Shown here piece after piece: positions 34,037-35,317 of a DNA stretch of 35,317 nt. The notes below the pieces were generated by a model. The model did not search any database and was not told where the DNA came from. It saw only the letters and a program-made list of their open reading frames with translations. A program made the translations under genes and the position numbers. The stretch's first letter is position 1, and every line of letters starts with the position of its first letter. Source of the DNA: Bacteroidales bacterium (GTDB lineage: Bacteria > Bacteroidota > Bacteroidia > Bacteroidales > P3); contig JAITVC010000074.1 in the NCBI GenBank assembly GCA_031286005.1, positions 1 through 35,317 of the forward strand. Reading direction: 5' to 3'.

Positions 34037-34109
34037 CGAAAAATTTATGAATTATAAGTTGGACTTAGTAACCAATTCTGGAGTATAAGATAAGATACTA
34101 AAAAAATCT

Positions 34110-34117
34110 TACCTTTG
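34110..34117 (+). promoter_or_regulatory. -7 promoter box for the IS transposase
   Basis: TACCTTTG inside the left end, 4 bp before the orfA ATG at 34122. The message would be almost or fully leaderless, which keeps expression low. Confidence 0.65.
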
Positions 34118-34121
34118 TAGT

Positions 34122-34421
34122 ATGAAAAAAACCAAAAGTCATTACGATCGTTCGTTCAAAGAACAAGCGGTCCAATTAAGTTACGAACGGAAAAACATTT
34201 CCGCTACAGCCCGAGAACTCGGCCTTGATTACAAACTCTTGCTTCGTTGGCGAAAAGAATTTGAGACGTTTAGCGCAGCCAGTTTTCAAGGCAAAGGCGT
34301 TGTTCGCCAGAGTGCTGAACAGGCTGAAATTCAGAGACTAAACAAGTTGCTTGAAATCCAGCGTAAAGAAAACGAAATCTTAAAAAAAGCCATCGGCATC
34401 ATCTCCGAGAGCGATCGTTAA
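34122..34421 (+). CDS. IS3-family transposase OrfA (helix-turn-helix protein)
   Basis: 99 residues. A helix-turn-helix (FKEQAVQLSYERKNISATARELGLDYKLLLRWRKEF, residues about 11-46) binds the IS ends. A leucine-zipper-like helix follows (EIQRLNKLLEIQRKENEILKKAIGII). An A7 run at 34382-34388, read as A_AAA_AAA, is the expected -1 ribosomal slip site producing the OrfAB transposase; the -1 frame is open from there into orfB. Confidence 0.92.
   Translation: MKKTKSHYDRSFKEQAVQLSYERKNISATARELGLDYKLLLRWRKEFETFSAASFQGKGVVRQSAEQAEIQRLNKLLEIQRKENEILKKAIGIISESDR
34382..34388 (+). promoter_or_regulatory. -1 programmed frameshift site of the IS
   Basis: Seven As read A_AAA_AAA in the orfA frame. The -1 frame runs on without a stop through 34435 into the orfB ATG, so OrfA and OrfB can be fused as in other IS3 elements. 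Confidence 0.7.
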
Positions 34422-34435
34422 TCTATCTATTCATT

Positions 34436-35269
34436 ATGAATCACAAGAAAAAATATACGATTGAGATGATGTGTCGAGTGTTAGAAGTTAGCCAAAGTGC
34501 TTATTACAATTGGCAATCCGGACGAAGTTCAACACGAGAAGCTCAAAAGAAAGCCATCAGATCTGAAATTAAAAGAGTTTTTAGACTCCATCGTGGTCAT
34601 TACGGAAGTCCACGTATAGCAACAGAATTAGGTGTTTCGGAGACTACGATTCGCCGACACATGAAAACGTTGGGATTACAAAGTAAACGTAGAAAAAAAC
34701 ATGTTGCAACAACCGATTCCAAACATGATTATTTAGTTTGTGAAAACATTCTGAACAGGCGGTTTGACGATCATTTTCCGCATGGGGCGTGGGTTTCAGA
34801 CATCACATTTATTATCACTACAGATGGTTGGCTTTACATGACAACGGTCATTGATCTGGAAGACCGGAAGGTTATTGGCTGGTCGTTTAGCAAAGACTTG
34901 ACAGCCGAAGAAACGACCATTCAGGCGTTTACGATGGCCATAAAAAATCGACCTCCACAAAAAGGCTTGATTTTCCATTCCGATCGGGGTGTTCAGTATG
35001 GCTGTTACAAGTTTGCTAATTTGCTGGAAAGACACGGAATCACACGAAGTATGAGTCGAAAAGGAAATTGTTGGGACAATGCGGTTGCAGAATCCTTTTT
35101 CAAAACTTTGAAAGTTGAACTTGTGTACGAAAATCCAACTATATCAAGGGAAAAAATGAAAATACTTTTGTTTGAATACGTTGAAACTTATTACAATAAA
35201 ATTAGAAGACATTCCGCTTTAGGAAACCTAACCATTGACGAATTTACAAAACTAAAAAATGTTGCTTAA
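34436..35269 (+). CDS. IS3-family transposase OrfB (DDE integrase domain)
   Basis: 277 residues from the ATG. An HTH_21-like segment (HRGHYGSPRIATELGVSETTIRRHMKTLGL) precedes the rve/DDE core. Catalytic residues are visible: Asp in WVSDITFI, Asp in FHSDRGVQY and Glu in NAVAESFFKTLK, followed by the conserved YNKIRRHSALG. Translated alone or as the OrfAB fusion. No disabling change is seen. Confidence 0.95.
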   Translation: MNHKKKYTIEMMCRVLEVSQSAYYNWQSGRSSTREAQKKAIRSEIKRVFRLHRGHYGSPRIATELGVSETTIRRHMKTLGLQSKRRKKHVATTDSKHDYLVCENILNRRFDDHFPHGAWVSDITFIITTDGWLYMTTVIDLEDRKVIGWSFSKDLTAEETTIQAFTMAIKNRPPQKGLIFHSDRGVQYGCYKFANLLERHGITRSMSRKGNCWDNAVAESFFKTLKVELVYENPTISREKMKILLFEYVETYYNKIRRHSALGNLTIDEFTKLKNVA

Positions 35270-35284
35270 TTCAAAAAAAACGCT

Positions 35285-35292
35285 TATCTTTG
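35285..35292 (+). promoter_or_regulatory. Outward-facing promoter at the right end of the IS
   Basis: TATCTTTG directed out of the element, with TTG at 35262-35264 exactly 20 bp upstream. That is the full -33/-7 layout of Bacteroidota promoters. It lies just inside the right inverted repeat. Confidence 0.65.
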
Positions 35293-35317
35293 TATCCGGA
35301 ATTAGTTACGAACTCCA

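Larger units (their letters stand above)
34060..35317 (+). mobile_element. IS3-family insertion sequence, complete, 1258 bp
   Basis: Terminal inverted repeats of about 23 bp (34060-34082 and 35295-35317) match at 19 of 23 positions and begin TGGA / end TCCA with the TG...CA tips of IS3 elements. Between them are orfA and orfB in a -1 relation with a slippery run. The right tip is the last base of the window, so the target duplication cannot be checked. Both frames are intact, so the copy looks active. Confidence 0.92.

Overview
This window looks like chromosomal DNA of an anaerobic member of the Bacteroidota, most likely order Bacteroidales. The evidence is: at least fourteen promoters carry the Bacteroidota -7 box TAnnTTTG (mostly TATCTTTG or TACCTTTG); few genes have a Shine-Dalgarno sequence; a large surface protein ends in a type IX secretion (T9SS) sorting domain; and there are a MenA prenyltransferase, a b-type succinate dehydrogenase/fumarate reductase, a two-iron superoxide reductase and a DUF6266 protein. 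I do not name a genus.

Layout. Bases 1-1641 hold the C-terminal half of a RecB/AddA-type helicase-nuclease. A minus-strand operon (5974 to 1654) reads slyD-type FKBP, menA, CPBP protease, PagL-like lipid A deacylase, iron alcohol dehydrogenase. Next comes a 1323-residue BspA-like leucine-rich-repeat protein (10092-6121). The plus-strand sdhC-sdhA-sdhB genes are followed by an RluA pseudouridine synthase. tilS, superoxide reductase and an ABC-F ATPase follow, then the housekeeping operon rimP-nusA-infB and tRNA-Leu(UAA). Between tRNA-Leu and tRNA-Arg(CCG) is a small accessory islet with an AbiH-family defence gene interrupted by one in-frame stop and a DUF6266/winged-helix fusion of very unusual codon composition. 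After that come exbB-exbD-tonB, a DUF554 membrane protein, and an operon of S41 protease, tcdA and folC. An IS3-family element of 1258 bp closes the window, and its right end is the last base.

Housekeeping content is ordinary; the unusual signal is repetitive DNA. Three kinds of short repeat recur between genes and inside reading frames: (1) degenerate tandem arrays with a period of 11 bp, or 21-22 bp, near one or two helical turns (10240-10327, 10411-10575, 16664-16874, 27006-27126, and in coding DNA at 11132-11215 and 26630-26713); (2) degenerate heptanucleotide arrays (6197-6245, 6299-6333, 13512-13588, 14965-15027, 15697-15752, 16619-16646, 16916-16943, 25896-25930); (3) GTAGGGG...CCCCTAC palindromes of about 28 bp (748, 1165, 6072, 26564). 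Several lie inside conserved enzymes (RecB-like, RluA, TilS, SdhC) and are translated in frame, so they look like spreading or expanding elements that proteins tolerate. Other points of interest are a long hairpin in the ABC-F leader that would cover its ribosome-binding region, and an outward-facing promoter at the right end of the IS.

Everything here was read by eye from sequence. Family names rest on recognisable motifs, not on database searches.
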